64,000 bases of DNA from CAYLLT01 sp964384465. GTDB taxonomy: Bacteria; Planctomycetota; Phycisphaerae; UBA1845; PWPN01. Numbering within the stretch: position 1 is the first letter of the stretch; every line of letters begins with the position of its first letter. Below are positions 33,637 to 41,784 of this stretch, piece by piece. The notes beneath the pieces were generated by a model. That model was not told where the DNA came from, did not search any database, and saw only the letters and a list, made by a program, of their open reading frames with translations. Made by a program: the position numbers and the translations under genes. The DNA is taken from positions 8,706-72,705 of the forward strand of contig CAYLLT010000012.1 of NCBI GenBank assembly GCA_964384465.1, given 5' to 3'.

Positions 33637-33645
33637 TCTTCCTAT

Positions 33646-33750
33646 CGCTGATCTGCGAGTCGGGCAGCCCGCTTCCGCCCGTTTGCAGCCAGCACACGGC
33701 CGGACGCTGTCCCCTTCGTCGCTGACGGCTCAAGAACCGACTTTCGGGCG
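33646..33750. repeat. Long repeat module, copy B (partial)
   Basis: About 105 bp matching copy A from TGATCTGCGAGTCGGGCAG through CTCAAGAACCGACTTTCGGGCG, then diverging. It abuts the truncated dockerin-like gene. The rest of the 393-bp gap up to 34029 shows no gene. Confidence 0.75.
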
Positions 33751-34029
33751 GCGGGGAATTTGTTTATACAGACCATGGGAAGATGGAGGCGGAAAAGTGA
33801 ATCCTGCCCCATTCGCATCTTCTCGCTCATTATGGCTTGCTGTACCGGGAGAGAGTGTGCCGCTGTAGCGCGGTCGCACAGGAGGAATTCTCAGGAGGCA
33901 ACGCTCCGCTTCGTTAAGCCAACCAGTGGACTGGTCACGGACTCGCTCCTGAGTCATGCGGATAGACATAGTCAGACCAGCGTTGGACGACGCGCTGGCG
34001 GCTAAGTCAACACGATTGGAGGGTTCTCG

Positions 34030-34779
34030 ATGAAAACGCAACGTGTTCTGCTCGCCGGGTTATTGTTAGGAGTTTGTACGCAGCTCGCTTCCGCGAACGT
34101 CCTCTACGAGGATGTTTTCTACTGGGTTCCGAATGGCCAAGGCGCCCTGACGGTGGATGTATCTGTCAACCCGCCGCAGCCGCCGCAGAATGCCTGGGTC
34201 AAGATCCAGGAAACGGTGTATGACGACCCGCAGGGAAAACAGGTGCTTCAGGGTGCCCTGCAAGCGAACGCCATTCACGGCTCGGCGATTCCCGCGGGTG
34301 CGATCAATCTTTACGTGTACAGCATCACGAATCTCACGTACGGCAACGGACCGGTCCTAGGCGGTGGCAACGGAGTCTCTGGCCACAACATTGTGAACCA
34401 GTTCAACGTCGCCACACTGGGCATCTGGGGACCTAACGCGGCGGCCAGTTGGTGGGACACGCCCGCCGGCAATACGCCGTTCCCCGCCAACTGGGAGTGG
34501 GACATCGACGCGGACATGGACACCTTGGACGGCGATGGAAGCGGCGTCCTGCAGGGACTGAGCTACGACGGCATGATGGTTGCTGTGCCCAAGGGCACAC
34601 CCCACGGCCTTTTGCCCTCCTGGGTGCATACCTGGTCGGGCGGCGGCGCACTCGAACAGCCGAACGCGGTCCAGATTGACATCGTGAACGGCTATGTGTC
34701 CGGGCCGGTACCCGAACCGGTCACGCTTTCGCTGCTGGCGCTGGGCGCGCTGCTGTTGCTGCGCCGCAGGGCGCGATAG
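34030..34779 (+). CDS. PEP-CTERM-sorted exported protein 2
   Basis: 249 residues; ATG 34030 has GGAGG about ten bases upstream (TTGGAGGGTTCTCG). Signal peptide MKTQRVLLAGLLLGVCTQLA, cleaved after ASA. The C-terminus VPEPVTLSLLALGALLLL plus RRRAR is a classic PEP-CTERM signal. The mature part contains an acidic run DIDADMDTLDGDGSG, possibly calcium-binding. The biological role is unknown. Confidence 0.85.
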   Translation: MKTQRVLLAGLLLGVCTQLASANVLYEDVFYWVPNGQGALTVDVSVNPPQPPQNAWVKIQETVYDDPQGKQVLQGALQANAIHGSAIPAGAINLYVYSITNLTYGNGPVLGGGNGVSGHNIVNQFNVATLGIWGPNAAASWWDTPAGNTPFPANWEWDIDADMDTLDGDGSGVLQGLSYDGMMVAVPKGTPHGLLPSWVHTWSGGGALEQPNAVQIDIVNGYVSGPVPEPVTLSLLALGALLLLRRRAR

Positions 34780-34784
34780 CCGGG

Positions 34785-34863
34785 CGGGAAAAGGTATCAA
34801 GCGGGAAAAGGTGTCAGGATCATTTTTCGGCGGCACATAATTCTTCCTGACACCTTTTCTTCG
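34785..34863. repeat. REP-like palindrome, copy 2
   Basis: Begins with a partial arm GGGAAAAGGTATCAA, followed by a complete element (GGGAAAAGGTGTCAGGATCA ... TCCTGACACCTTTTCTTCG). The arms are complementary over about 14 bp around TTTTTCGGCGGCACATAATT. It lies between PEP-CTERM proteins 2 and 3. Confidence 0.85.
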
Positions 34864-34897
34864 CGACATCTCTAAATGGTCCAAAGGAGGCAGGAAA

Positions 34898-35749
34898 ATG
34901 CGCGGTTTATCCAAACGTCCAAAACGAACTGCGGGCCCTTTTCTTGTTCGGCTCAGCTTTATTCTGCCATGCGTTCTGGCGGCTATGGGGCTCGGGGGCG
35001 TGGGCGTGGCATCGGCTGACCCGATCGAGCCGGGTTACGACCTATTCTTCACGGAACCCTCCACGACCCATGTCACCATGGATTTCGGCGGCGGTCCTCA
35101 GAACATTCCCCTCATGGGCTACCGCCCCCCCGTCATAGCCCTGTTTACAGCGCCGCTCAACAACCCGGCCTACAACGACACCGACACCATCGTCCAGCGG
35201 CACGCCGGCATCGACCCATTGCCCGTCGGCGGCTCCGGCATCATCCCCATCGAGCTGGTCGCCCTCTCCCTGGTCTCCGTCAACCCCGTCCTCATCGGCC
35301 CTGACTTCTACGACCTTTCGGTCCTCGGCGGCGCTCTGCTCACCCCGAGCACCCCCTCCCTGTGGGGTTCCATGACCGTCAACCACGAGGTCCCCAATGG
35401 CGGCACCTTCACCGCCTCGCTCCCCGTTCACGCAACTATCACCTTCACCCAAGTCGGCAACCCCCTCAACACATTCCCCGTGCCCTTTCTGGACACCTTC
35501 ACCAGCAGCGGGATCTGGTCCCACACCCCCCGCTTCGATGACGTGCACATTGACCCCCCGTTCCCGGCCGGCAATTTCTACCCCGGCGTCGACCCGCACA
35601 CCAGCCAGAAGGTGCTCACCGTCGAGGAGTCCCTGCTGGCCGCCCACGGCGTCCTCCCCGCGCAGACGCCCGAGCCCGGCTCCCTGACTCTGATCGCCGG
35701 AGCCCTGCTACTGTTCGCCAGGCGCCCGCGCGGAAAAGGGGTAAACTAG
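34898..35749 (+). CDS. PEP-CTERM-sorted exported protein 3
   Basis: 283 residues from ATG 34898 (GGAGG about eight bases upstream). Signal peptide about 1-40 (FLVRLSFILPCVLAAMGLGG, cleavage near ASA). The C-terminal signal is TPEPGSLTLIAGALLLFARR. The final residues GKGVN are encoded by a tandem GGTAAACTAGG repeat, so the end of the gene has been altered by repeat sequence. The body is Pro/Thr-rich beta structure. Function unknown. Confidence 0.82.
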   Translation: MRGLSKRPKRTAGPFLVRLSFILPCVLAAMGLGGVGVASADPIEPGYDLFFTEPSTTHVTMDFGGGPQNIPLMGYRPPVIALFTAPLNNPAYNDTDTIVQRHAGIDPLPVGGSGIIPIELVALSLVSVNPVLIGPDFYDLSVLGGALLTPSTPSLWGSMTVNHEVPNGGTFTASLPVHATITFTQVGNPLNTFPVPFLDTFTSSGIWSHTPRFDDVHIDPPFPAGNFYPGVDPHTSQKVLTVEESLLAAHGVLPAQTPEPGSLTLIAGALLLFARRPRGKGVN

Positions 35750-35772
35750 GTAAACTAGGAGGTAAACTAGGG
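35740..35772. repeat. Tandem GGTAAACTAGG repeat
   Basis: Three near-identical 10-12 bp units (GGGTAAACTA, GGTAAACTAGGA, GGTAAACTAGGG) supply the stop codon of PEP-CTERM protein 3. They run into GGGACAGTCACCTATTT, a sequence typical of dispersed planctomycete palindromes. Confidence 0.7.
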
Positions 35773-35817
35773 ACAGTCACCTATTTAATTGCCCTCGACT
35801 TCGCGTGCCCGGCCTTC

Positions 35818-35860
35818 CATTTTTCGGCGGCACATAATTCTTCCTGACACCTTTTCTTCG
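35818..35860. repeat. REP-like palindrome, copy 3 (right half only)
   Basis: TTTTTCGGCGGCACATAATT followed by TCCTGACACCTTTTCTTCG, without the left arm. A truncated element directly before long-repeat copy C. Confidence 0.75.
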
Positions 35861-35874
35861 TTCTTTTCTTCGTT

Positions 35875-36100
35875 TGATCTGCGAGCCGGGCAGCCCGTTT
35901 CCGCCCGTTTTAGCCAGCACGCGGCCGGGCGCTGTCCCTTTCGGAGCTGACAGCTCAAGAACCGACTTGCGGGCGAATGCTGTCGCCTCATACTGATATT
36001 ATTTGAGGCAGGAGTAGTGCGCGCTTATCCGCAAGACAAGTCGCATCCCGTTTTTTTGTCCCGCCAACGCGCCGTCAGTGGTGATGGAAGGAATCGAAGT
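35875..36100. repeat. Long repeat module, copy C
   Basis: About 226 bp matching copy A from TGATCTGCGAG to GGAATCGAAGT with scattered substitutions. It precedes the aldo/keto reductase gene. With the elements at 35740-35860 it accounts for nearly all of the 454-bp spacer. Confidence 0.75.
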
Positions 36101-36203
36101 GTCTTGAGCCTTCCGTTTTCAAACCTCGCTTCTCCAATTCAGGCCGAACCAGGACAACCGGATGCCGGTCCCACAAGATGGATTCAACACAGGAGAACAG
36201 GAC

Positions 36204-37286
36204 ATGGCGAATGAACAGGTAACCAGGCGTCAGCTCATGCAGGACGGGGCGGCGGTGGCTGCGGGAGCGGTGATCGGCCTGCGGGTCGGGGAGACGTCGG
36301 GGGCGGCTGCGTCCACCCGGCCGGCAACCAAGCTGCCGGAGGCAGCGGCCCGCAAGATCCTCAACTACAACGAGAACATGGAATACCGCCGGCTCGGCAA
36401 GACGGGCCTGATGATCTCGGCCATCAGTCTCGGAGGGCATTGGAAGAAATTGCCATACCCGCCGGGCAGCGATGATTTCAAAAAGAACCGCCATGATGTG
36501 ATCAGCGCCTGCATCGACAGCGGCATCAACCTGGTGGACGCATGCACGGGCTCGGAGGTGGAGGCCTATGGCGAAGCACTCAAGGGGCGGCGCGACAAGA
36601 TGTACCTCAGCTACTCCTGGTATGAGCACGAGATGCGGTTCGATGAGTGGCAGAACACGGAGAAGCTCATGAGGGGCTTCGAGGAGGGCCTGCGGGCGGC
36701 CGGCACCGACCATGTGGACATCTGGCGGATCACCTGCTTCGAACCGGGCGGCAAACACACGCCCGCCCACGAGGAGGTCATCATCAAGACCCTCGAGCAG
36801 GCGAAGAAGGCCGGCAAGGCCCGGTTCGTCGGGTTCTCCTCCCACGATCGCGATTGGCTGAAGAAGATGGTCGAGACATACCCCCAGGTGGATATGATCC
36901 TCACGCCATACACGGCCGGGTCGAAGCAGAAACCAGAGGGCAGCCTGTTCGACGCCCTTAAGAAGCACAACGTGGGCATGCTGGGAATCAAGCCTTTCGC
37001 CAGCGGTTCGGTGTTCCGGTCGCGCGGAGCGATCAACCCGGCGACGCAGAAGATCGATGATGAGCGGGCCTGCTTGACCCTGCGCTACGTTCTCTGCAAC
37101 GACGCGCTGACCGCGGCCATCCCTGGAATGATCAGCATCGAGCAGGTGAAGAACGCGGCGAAGGCCGTTGCGGATCGCCGCCAGTTCGACCGGGCCGAGG
37201 CGCTGCACTTCGAGCGGGCCGTCGAGGAGATGTGGGCCAACCTGCCGGAGGAGTATCAGTGGCTCAAGGGATGGGAGTGGGTCTGA
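36204..37286 (+). CDS. Exported (Tat-type) aldo/keto reductase family protein
   Basis: 360 residues from ATG 36204 (AGGAG eight bases upstream). The N-terminus VTRRQLMQDGAAVAAGAVIG has a twin-Arg pair and a weakly hydrophobic stretch, fitting a Tat signal. The AKR fold begins MEYRRLGKTGLMISAISLGG. LVDACTGSEVEAYGEAL covers the catalytic Asp region, and HDVISACIDSGIN is also typical. KMYLSYSW replaces the usual Lys-containing strand. It may reduce a carbonyl substrate outside the cytoplasm. It sits 4 bp before a tetraheme cytochrome gene, so the pair may transfer electrons to each other. Confidence 0.8.
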   Translation: MANEQVTRRQLMQDGAAVAAGAVIGLRVGETSGAAASTRPATKLPEAAARKILNYNENMEYRRLGKTGLMISAISLGGHWKKLPYPPGSDDFKKNRHDVISACIDSGINLVDACTGSEVEAYGEALKGRRDKMYLSYSWYEHEMRFDEWQNTEKLMRGFEEGLRAAGTDHVDIWRITCFEPGGKHTPAHEEVIIKTLEQAKKAGKARFVGFSSHDRDWLKKMVETYPQVDMILTPYTAGSKQKPEGSLFDALKKHNVGMLGIKPFASGSVFRSRGAINPATQKIDDERACLTLRYVLCNDALTAAIPGMISIEQVKNAAKAVADRRQFDRAEALHFERAVEEMWANLPEEYQWLKGWEWV

Positions 37287-37290
37287 CGCG

Positions 37291-37800
37291 ATGAACAGCA
37301 TTGCACGTCGCAGCGCCGGCCTAACAATGGCCGTAGTGGTAAGCTGCCTGGTTCTCGCCGGCCTCCTCGTCTTCGGGTGCTATTCAGCAACGCATCGCAA
37401 GCTCGCCCCCATGTGGCCGATGTTGCAGGACGCCGGCGGCCAGAAGGACAACAGCGTTTGCCTGGTCTGCCATATGGACATGGAGGCCGAGGAGATTGTC
37501 GTCGTCCATCTCAAGGCGGGCATTGTCTGTGCGGCCTGCCACGGGCCCTCGGAGGTCCATCGCTCGGATGAGCTGAATATCATGAAGCCGGAGGTCGTGT
37601 TCGGCCGCTCCGAGATTGACCCGTTCTGCAGGGCCTGCCATCGCACGCATACGAGCAGCGAACAGTACACTCGGTTTGTGAAAGAGTGGACCGGCCGGCG
37701 CCGCCTCAACGGTCGCATGGTGACGTCGGGGTCCACCTGCATGGATTGTCACGGAAATCACGCCATTCTTCCGCCGGAGCAGCAGACCGCCGCTAAGTGA
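37291..37800 (+). CDS. Membrane-anchored tetraheme cytochrome c
   Basis: 169 residues from ATG 37291. An N-terminal hydrophobic helix (AGLTMAVVVSCLVLAGLLVF) anchors or exports it; C30 could be a lipid site but the lipobox is poor. Four CXXCH sites are CLVCH (57-61), CAACH (80-84), CRACH (113-117) and CMDCH (150-154). Extra His residues (H73, H90, H120, H157) could serve as distal ligands. Probably a small periplasmic electron relay for the upstream reductase. Confidence 0.82.
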   Translation: MNSIARRSAGLTMAVVVSCLVLAGLLVFGCYSATHRKLAPMWPMLQDAGGQKDNSVCLVCHMDMEAEEIVVVHLKAGIVCAACHGPSEVHRSDELNIMKPEVVFGRSEIDPFCRACHRTHTSSEQYTRFVKEWTGRRRLNGRMVTSGSTCMDCHGNHAILPPEQQTAAK

Positions 37801-37817
37801 CGGCGGACTCCAGCGGG

Positions 37818-38136
37818 TGCGAGCCGGGCAACCCGCTATCGCCCGTTTGCAGCCGGCACGCGTCCGGGCGCTGTCCCCTTCGTCGCTGACAGCTCAAGAA
37901 CCGACTTGCAAGCGAATGGCGTTGTCTCATACTGACACGAGTTGAGGCGCATGTGCCGCGCGCCTTCCAGCAAATCGAATGGCGTCCCGTTTTCTTGCCC
38001 CGCCAAGGCGCCGCCACCGGGCTGGAAGGGATCGAAGTAACGACCGACGACCGTTTGTGCACTTCTAAAGGAGGGCGAAAATGTCCGGGATACTGAAGAG
38101 CGCAGGGGAACCAGAAAACGAACCTGTCCCGTTTTT
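37818..38136. repeat. Long repeat module, copy D (full length)
   Basis: About 319 bp matching copy A end to end, including GACAGCTCAAGAACCGACTT, GAATGGCGTCCCGTTTTCTTGC, ATCGAAGTAACGACCGACGA and AACCTGTCCCGTTTTT. It contains a 22-residue frame (38081-38149, starting MSGILKSAGEPENEPVPF) with a GGAGGG ribosome site. Copy A has the equivalent MFGILKSA frame. I treat this as repeat content, not a confirmed gene. Confidence 0.8.
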
Positions 38137-38140
38137 CAGC

Positions 38141-38233
38141 TCAGGATGAATTTACGGCCTGCTTCCGTGGTCGGCCTCAGGGGCGCAGGGTGATGTTCAG
38201 GCCCTGACGCCGTCGTGCCACTGCTGTCAGGGC
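38141..38233 (-). pseudogene. REP-associated tyrosine transposase (RAYT) C-terminal remnant 1
   Basis: The minus strand reads ARRRQGLNITLRP, an in-frame stop, then GRPRKQAVN. GL-x-x-TLRPRGRPRK is the characteristic end of RAYT/IS200-like REP transposases; here CGA has become TGA. It lies between long-repeat copy D and a REP palindrome. Confidence 0.65.
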
Positions 38234-38271
38234 GCGGAAAAGGCGGGGAAAGGTGGGAGGGGAATGGGGCG

Positions 38272-38325
38272 GGGAAAGGTGTCAGGATCATTTCGGCGGC
38301 ACATAATTCTTCCTGACACCTTTTC
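38272..38325. repeat. REP-like palindrome, copy 4
   Basis: GGGGAAAGGTGTCAGGATCA ... TTCCTGACACCTTTTC with arms of about 14 bp. The central part is two bases shorter than in the other copies. Confidence 0.85.
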
Positions 38326-38394
38326 TTTTCCCTTTTCTTTTCCGGTCTTGTTCTGCGTCGAAGGCTACTGGCGAAAGGGGTGGAGAAAACGGGC

Positions 38395-38578
38395 GGGGAA
38401 AGGTATCAGGATCATTTTTCGGCGGCTGGAGCGCTTCCCACGTCACTGGACGAGAACTCTTGAACCAGCACGAAGCGCAAGCGAGTGCCTTTGGCGACAA
38501 ACACTCGCTTGCGCTTCGTGCTGGTATCGTCCACTGAACTGGGAACCGCATTAATTATTTCTGACACCTTTTCTTCGT
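38395..38578. repeat. REP-like palindrome, copy 5, split by another inverted repeat
   Basis: The left half (GGGGAAAGGTATCAGGATCA, then TTTTTCGGCGG) and right half (ATTTCTGACACCTTTTCTTC) are separated by about 120 bp containing the 60-bp inverted repeat 38465-38524. One mobile palindrome seems to have inserted into another. The right half supplies the C-terminus and stop of the fucosidase gene. Confidence 0.75.
38465..38524. repeat. 60-bp inverted repeat nested in REP copy 5
   Basis: Perfect 23-bp arms (38465-38487, starting CCAGCACGAAGCGCAAGCGA, and 38502-38524) around a 14-bp loop. The arm is of a type common in planctomycete genomes. Confidence 0.92.
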
Positions 38579-39885
38579 TCGGGTTTGATCGGTTGGATCT
38601 CAGCCGCCGGTCTATCGAGTACCAGCGAAATGATCGTCTCCGGCTCGTCCTTCCGATCGACCGGCAGGCGGATCTCAACACCAGTCGTTGTCTGCCGCAT
38701 CGTAGCGGTTCCGCCCGTCAGGGCGCTGCACGAGACCACGCTCGACCCACTCGCCGGAAGCTCGATTATTTCGCCGGGCCAGTTGAACACGTGGAGGTAA
38801 ACCGTGTTGCCCTGGTACGTGCTCACGCCCCAGGGCCAGCCCACGAACGGGCCGCCGCGCGTGCCATAGATCGTCTGGCCGTATCGGGTCAGCCATTCAC
38901 CCACTTGCCGGAGCCGCTCCGCCTGCGTCGGCTCGATCTCGCCGGTCGGCGTCGGTCCGACGTTGAAGAGCAGGTTCCCGTCACGGCCGGCGCATTGGGC
39001 CAGCGTCTGGAGGATCTCCGCGCGCGATTTGATCTTGTCATGCGGGTCGTACGACCACTGCTTGCCGATGGTGATGCAGCTCTCCCAGGGCCGAGCGGTC
39101 TGGAACTTTCCGATTTCCTGTTCCGGCGTGTTGTAGTCTCCGGGCAGGCCGGCCCGGTCGTTGATGAGCACCCCGGGCTGGAGCCGGCGGATCATCGCGA
39201 AGAGGTTTTCGCTGTCCCAATCAGCGGCCGTACAGTACAGCCCGTCGAACCAGATGATGTCCACTCTCCCGTAACCGGTGCACAACTCGCGAAGCTGGCC
39301 GTGCATGTACTTGACGTAGCGGGCGTGGTCCTTGGTGCGGTAATCGGGGTGGTGCCAGTCCGGCGGCGAGTAGTAGAAGCCCAGTTTGAGCCCGGCTTCA
39401 TGACAGGCGGCAGCCAGTTCGGCGGTGACGTCGCGTTTGAAGGGCGTATGGGTGATCTTGTAGTCCGTGAGCCGGCTGTCGAACATGCAGAAGCCGTCGT
39501 GGTGCTTGGTGGTGAAGACGAGGTACTTCATCCCTGCGGAACGGGCGATCGCCACCCACTGGCGCGCGTCAAATGAGGTGGGATTAAACTGCTTGTAGAG
39601 GTTGTCGTAGACGTCGACAGGGATCGTCCCTGAAGGCTCGCTTTTCATGCCCGGGCGAGGGCCCGCGCGCGACCAACTGATCTCCGTACCCTTCAGACTG
39701 ACCGGGCCCCAATGGACAAACATCCCAAAGCGGGCGTCTCGGAACCACTGCAGGTCGGATGCGGTGGCCTTCAGGTGGCGTTGTGTGTCGTCCTCACGCG
39801 CAGGACGGACGCAACCCGGTAACCATGGCAATACAACCGCGAGAAGCGTCAGGCTGGGAGAATGAAAACGGTCCCATTGTTTCAT
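38551..39885 (-). CDS. Glycoside hydrolase family 29 alpha-L-fucosidase lipoprotein
   Basis: 444 residues from ATG 39885 (AAGGAAATC upstream). The signal ends LPWLPGC, a lipobox. GH29 landmarks: RFGMFVHWGPVSLKG near the N-terminus, FTTKHHDGFCMFDS with the paired His, and IIWFDGLYC carrying the probable nucleophile Asp. It hydrolyses terminal alpha-L-fucose, probably at the cell envelope. The last residues (RRKGVRNN) are read from a REP element, so the native C-terminus is altered. The start overlaps the stop of a transposase remnant. Confidence 0.9.
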   Translation of the reverse strand: MKQWDRFHSPSLTLLAVVLPWLPGCVRPAREDDTQRHLKATASDLQWFRDARFGMFVHWGPVSLKGTEISWSRAGPRPGMKSEPSGTIPVDVYDNLYKQFNPTSFDARQWVAIARSAGMKYLVFTTKHHDGFCMFDSRLTDYKITHTPFKRDVTAELAAACHEAGLKLGFYYSPPDWHHPDYRTKDHARYVKYMHGQLRELCTGYGRVDIIWFDGLYCTAADWDSENLFAMIRRLQPGVLINDRAGLPGDYNTPEQEIGKFQTARPWESCITIGKQWSYDPHDKIKSRAEILQTLAQCAGRDGNLLFNVGPTPTGEIEPTQAERLRQVGEWLTRYGQTIYGTRGGPFVGWPWGVSTYQGNTVYLHVFNWPGEIIELPASGSSVVSCSALTGGTATMRQTTTGVEIRLPVDRKDEPETIISLVLDRPAAEIQPIKPERRKGVRNN

Positions 39886-40070
39886 GATTTCCTTCCCTTC
39901 TTCCACGGTCGGCCTCGGGGGCGGAGCGTGGACTGGAGTCCGAGTTGTGTGGCCGTCCGCTGGGTCCAGGCGGGCGAGCCGAAGGGACGGCTGCGGGCGA
40001 CGCTGGCGTGCAGGGCTTCCAGCTCCGCCGCCGTTTCAGCCGCGTTGACCCGCTCGACGGTCCAGTCGTT
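39882..40070 (-). pseudogene. RAYT transposase C-terminal remnant 2
   Basis: A minus-strand frame of 61+ codons without a start reads DWTVERVNAAETAAELEALH, then RSRPFGSPAWTQRTATQLGL, then QSTLRPRGRPWKK before TGA. The R-R/S-RPFGS-W-x-RTA-x-x-LGL-x-x-TLRPRGRP pattern is the C-terminal signature of REP-associated transposases. Only the end remains. It overlaps the tail of the last cytochrome gene in another frame, so that gene's C-terminus may be shaped by the insertion. Confidence 0.8.
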
Positions 40071-41784
40071 TCAAGGCCTCTTCCAAATCCAGCACGGCCT
40101 GATCCAGCAGCATGAGCGCGTAATTCTTGTTGTGCATGCCGTTGGCGGTCATGACCAGGCGAATGTTCCGCTTGGCTCGGTCCAGCAGGCGCACCGCTTC
40201 CGGCCTGTCGAGATCGTTCGGCTGACTGCCGCCGGCCAGACGCTGCTGGACCCTGGCCAGCAGCGTATTCGCATCCTGAAGCCGCCCCTCAATGCTGTGC
40301 TGCCAGCGCACGAAAAGTTGTTCGTACTCCTGGCCGTGACAGCCGCGGCACGATTCGAGCGTCCCGACGATCACCGCCTCCTGCTTGGGGTCCTCGCCAA
40401 CTTTGGTATGGCATGCGCGGCAGTTGGCACGCGAGCCGGTCATGGGGTTGGTCATACCGGTCGCGCCTTCGACGAATCCGCCCCGCCCCAGCAGCAGTTC
40501 GATCTGCTCGCGATGGTGATCCGGATGACAGTGCTGGCAATCCCGTCGTACCGGCGAGAGCAGCGCCACCTCGTCGCCGGGACTGGCCACCGGAAGCAAT
40601 TTGTGTTCGATGATCTGGTGGCAATCGTTGCATCGCGCCCGCTGGCCGGCGGCGTGAATGCGATGGTACTCCGTGACGACGGACGTGTTCAGCCGGTCGA
40701 AATCGCGCAGATAGTGGTCCTGGTCGTGGCAGTTCTGGCAGTCGCGGCGCGTCACCTGCCCGGAGCCGTGGATCAACTCCGCGTGGCAACTGATGCAGCT
40801 CACGTTGTTGGCCACGATGGTGGCGTGATTCATGGTGACTTTGCCGGCGGCGGTAAGGCCCTTTGCCGTGGGCATGCGCAACTCCGAGGTTTCGCCCGCG
40901 TGGATCGGCACCTCGGCAGTCGGCGGCTCGTGACAAGCCAGGCACCGGCCGGAGTTCGCATTGAACGGCTGGTTGATGAAGTGACACGTGTAGCAGGTGG
41001 TCTTGTTTACACTGAAGTGCGAGTGCTGCTTCGCATCGAACTCGTGACAACTGGAGCATTTGAAGCCCTTGAGGTGTTCGAGGCGGACCTCGGTGTGCAG
41101 CAGCTCGGCGTAGTTGAGAATGTCATCCCGCATGCTGCTTAGTTTTTGTTCGTCCAGCCACGTCGTCAGTTGGGCATTGCGGTCGTCGGCCGTCTGGATC
41201 GGTTTGGCGAGCAGCTCGATCGCGGTGAGGCGGTTCCTGCCGAGGGCGGCGGTGAGTTTCTCACGCAGGTCGGCGATCTTTTTGCCCTGTTCGACGGCGA
41301 TCTTGCCGTCCGGCTCCAGATGTTTCGCGTGGACAAACGTGACGTTGCCGAGCCGCAGCTCGGTATTCATGAATTTGCCGTCACCGTGACACCCGCTGGT
41401 GGTGCAACTGGCATCGTTCACGCGGGCCTTGGGGCGGCCCGCGCCCGCCCGGCCGGAAAAGTAGCTGGTCACCTGGCTCAGCCCGCGGAACTTGGCCATC
41501 AGCGTGTGCTGCTGGCCGGGAGCGTAGTGACAATCCACGCACTTGGTACCCTCAGCCGAATGCGCGTCTTTCTTCCATGTCTCGTAGTACGGTTCCATGA
41601 TGTGGCAGCTTCCGCAGAACTGCGGCTGCGAGGTGTAGTGCTCGGAGGTGACCGCGCCCGCCGCGAGCGTCACGACCATGATGACGGACGCAAGACCGAG
41701 TCGTTTGAGGCGGCGGCGCCATTTGTGGACGGGAGCGGGCCTGGCTGATTCGGGCGGCTGCGGAATATCGGACGGTCCGGTCAT
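40036..41784 (-). CDS. Membrane-anchored 12-heme cytochrome c with NapC/NirT-like N-terminus
   Basis: 582 residues from ATG 41784 (AGGAG upstream; overlaps the stop of the previous gene). A membrane helix at about 30-46 precedes FCGSCHIMEPYYETW, the opening of NapC/NirT quinol-oxidising cytochromes. There are eleven CXXCH sites plus one CX4CH (CTTSGCH), giving 12 predicted hemes. A C-terminal ~70 residues without heme form charged helices (LLARVQQRL, LLDRAKRNIRLVMTANGMHN). It is the last gene of the operon and a candidate quinol-to-periplasm electron gate. The downstream end overlaps a transposase remnant. Confidence 0.88.
   Translation of the reverse strand: MTGPSDIPQPPESARPAPVHKWRRRLKRLGLASVIMVVTLAAGAVTSEHYTSQPQFCGSCHIMEPYYETWKKDAHSAEGTKCVDCHYAPGQQHTLMAKFRGLSQVTSYFSGRAGAGRPKARVNDASCTTSGCHGDGKFMNTELRLGNVTFVHAKHLEPDGKIAVEQGKKIADLREKLTAALGRNRLTAIELLAKPIQTADDRNAQLTTWLDEQKLSSMRDDILNYAELLHTEVRLEHLKGFKCSSCHEFDAKQHSHFSVNKTTCYTCHFINQPFNANSGRCLACHEPPTAEVPIHAGETSELRMPTAKGLTAAGKVTMNHATIVANNVSCISCHAELIHGSGQVTRRDCQNCHDQDHYLRDFDRLNTSVVTEYHRIHAAGQRARCNDCHQIIEHKLLPVASPGDEVALLSPVRRDCQHCHPDHHREQIELLLGRGGFVEGATGMTNPMTGSRANCRACHTKVGEDPKQEAVIVGTLESCRGCHGQEYEQLFVRWQHSIEGRLQDANTLLARVQQRLAGGSQPNDLDRPEAVRLLDRAKRNIRLVMTANGMHNKNYALMLLDQAVLDLEEALKRLDRRAGQRG

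Noticed and set aside
31437..38136. CRISPR array hypothesis for the repeated modules
   Set aside because: Four copies of about 100-325 bp separated by whole genes, with no short direct repeats and regular spacers, and no cas genes.
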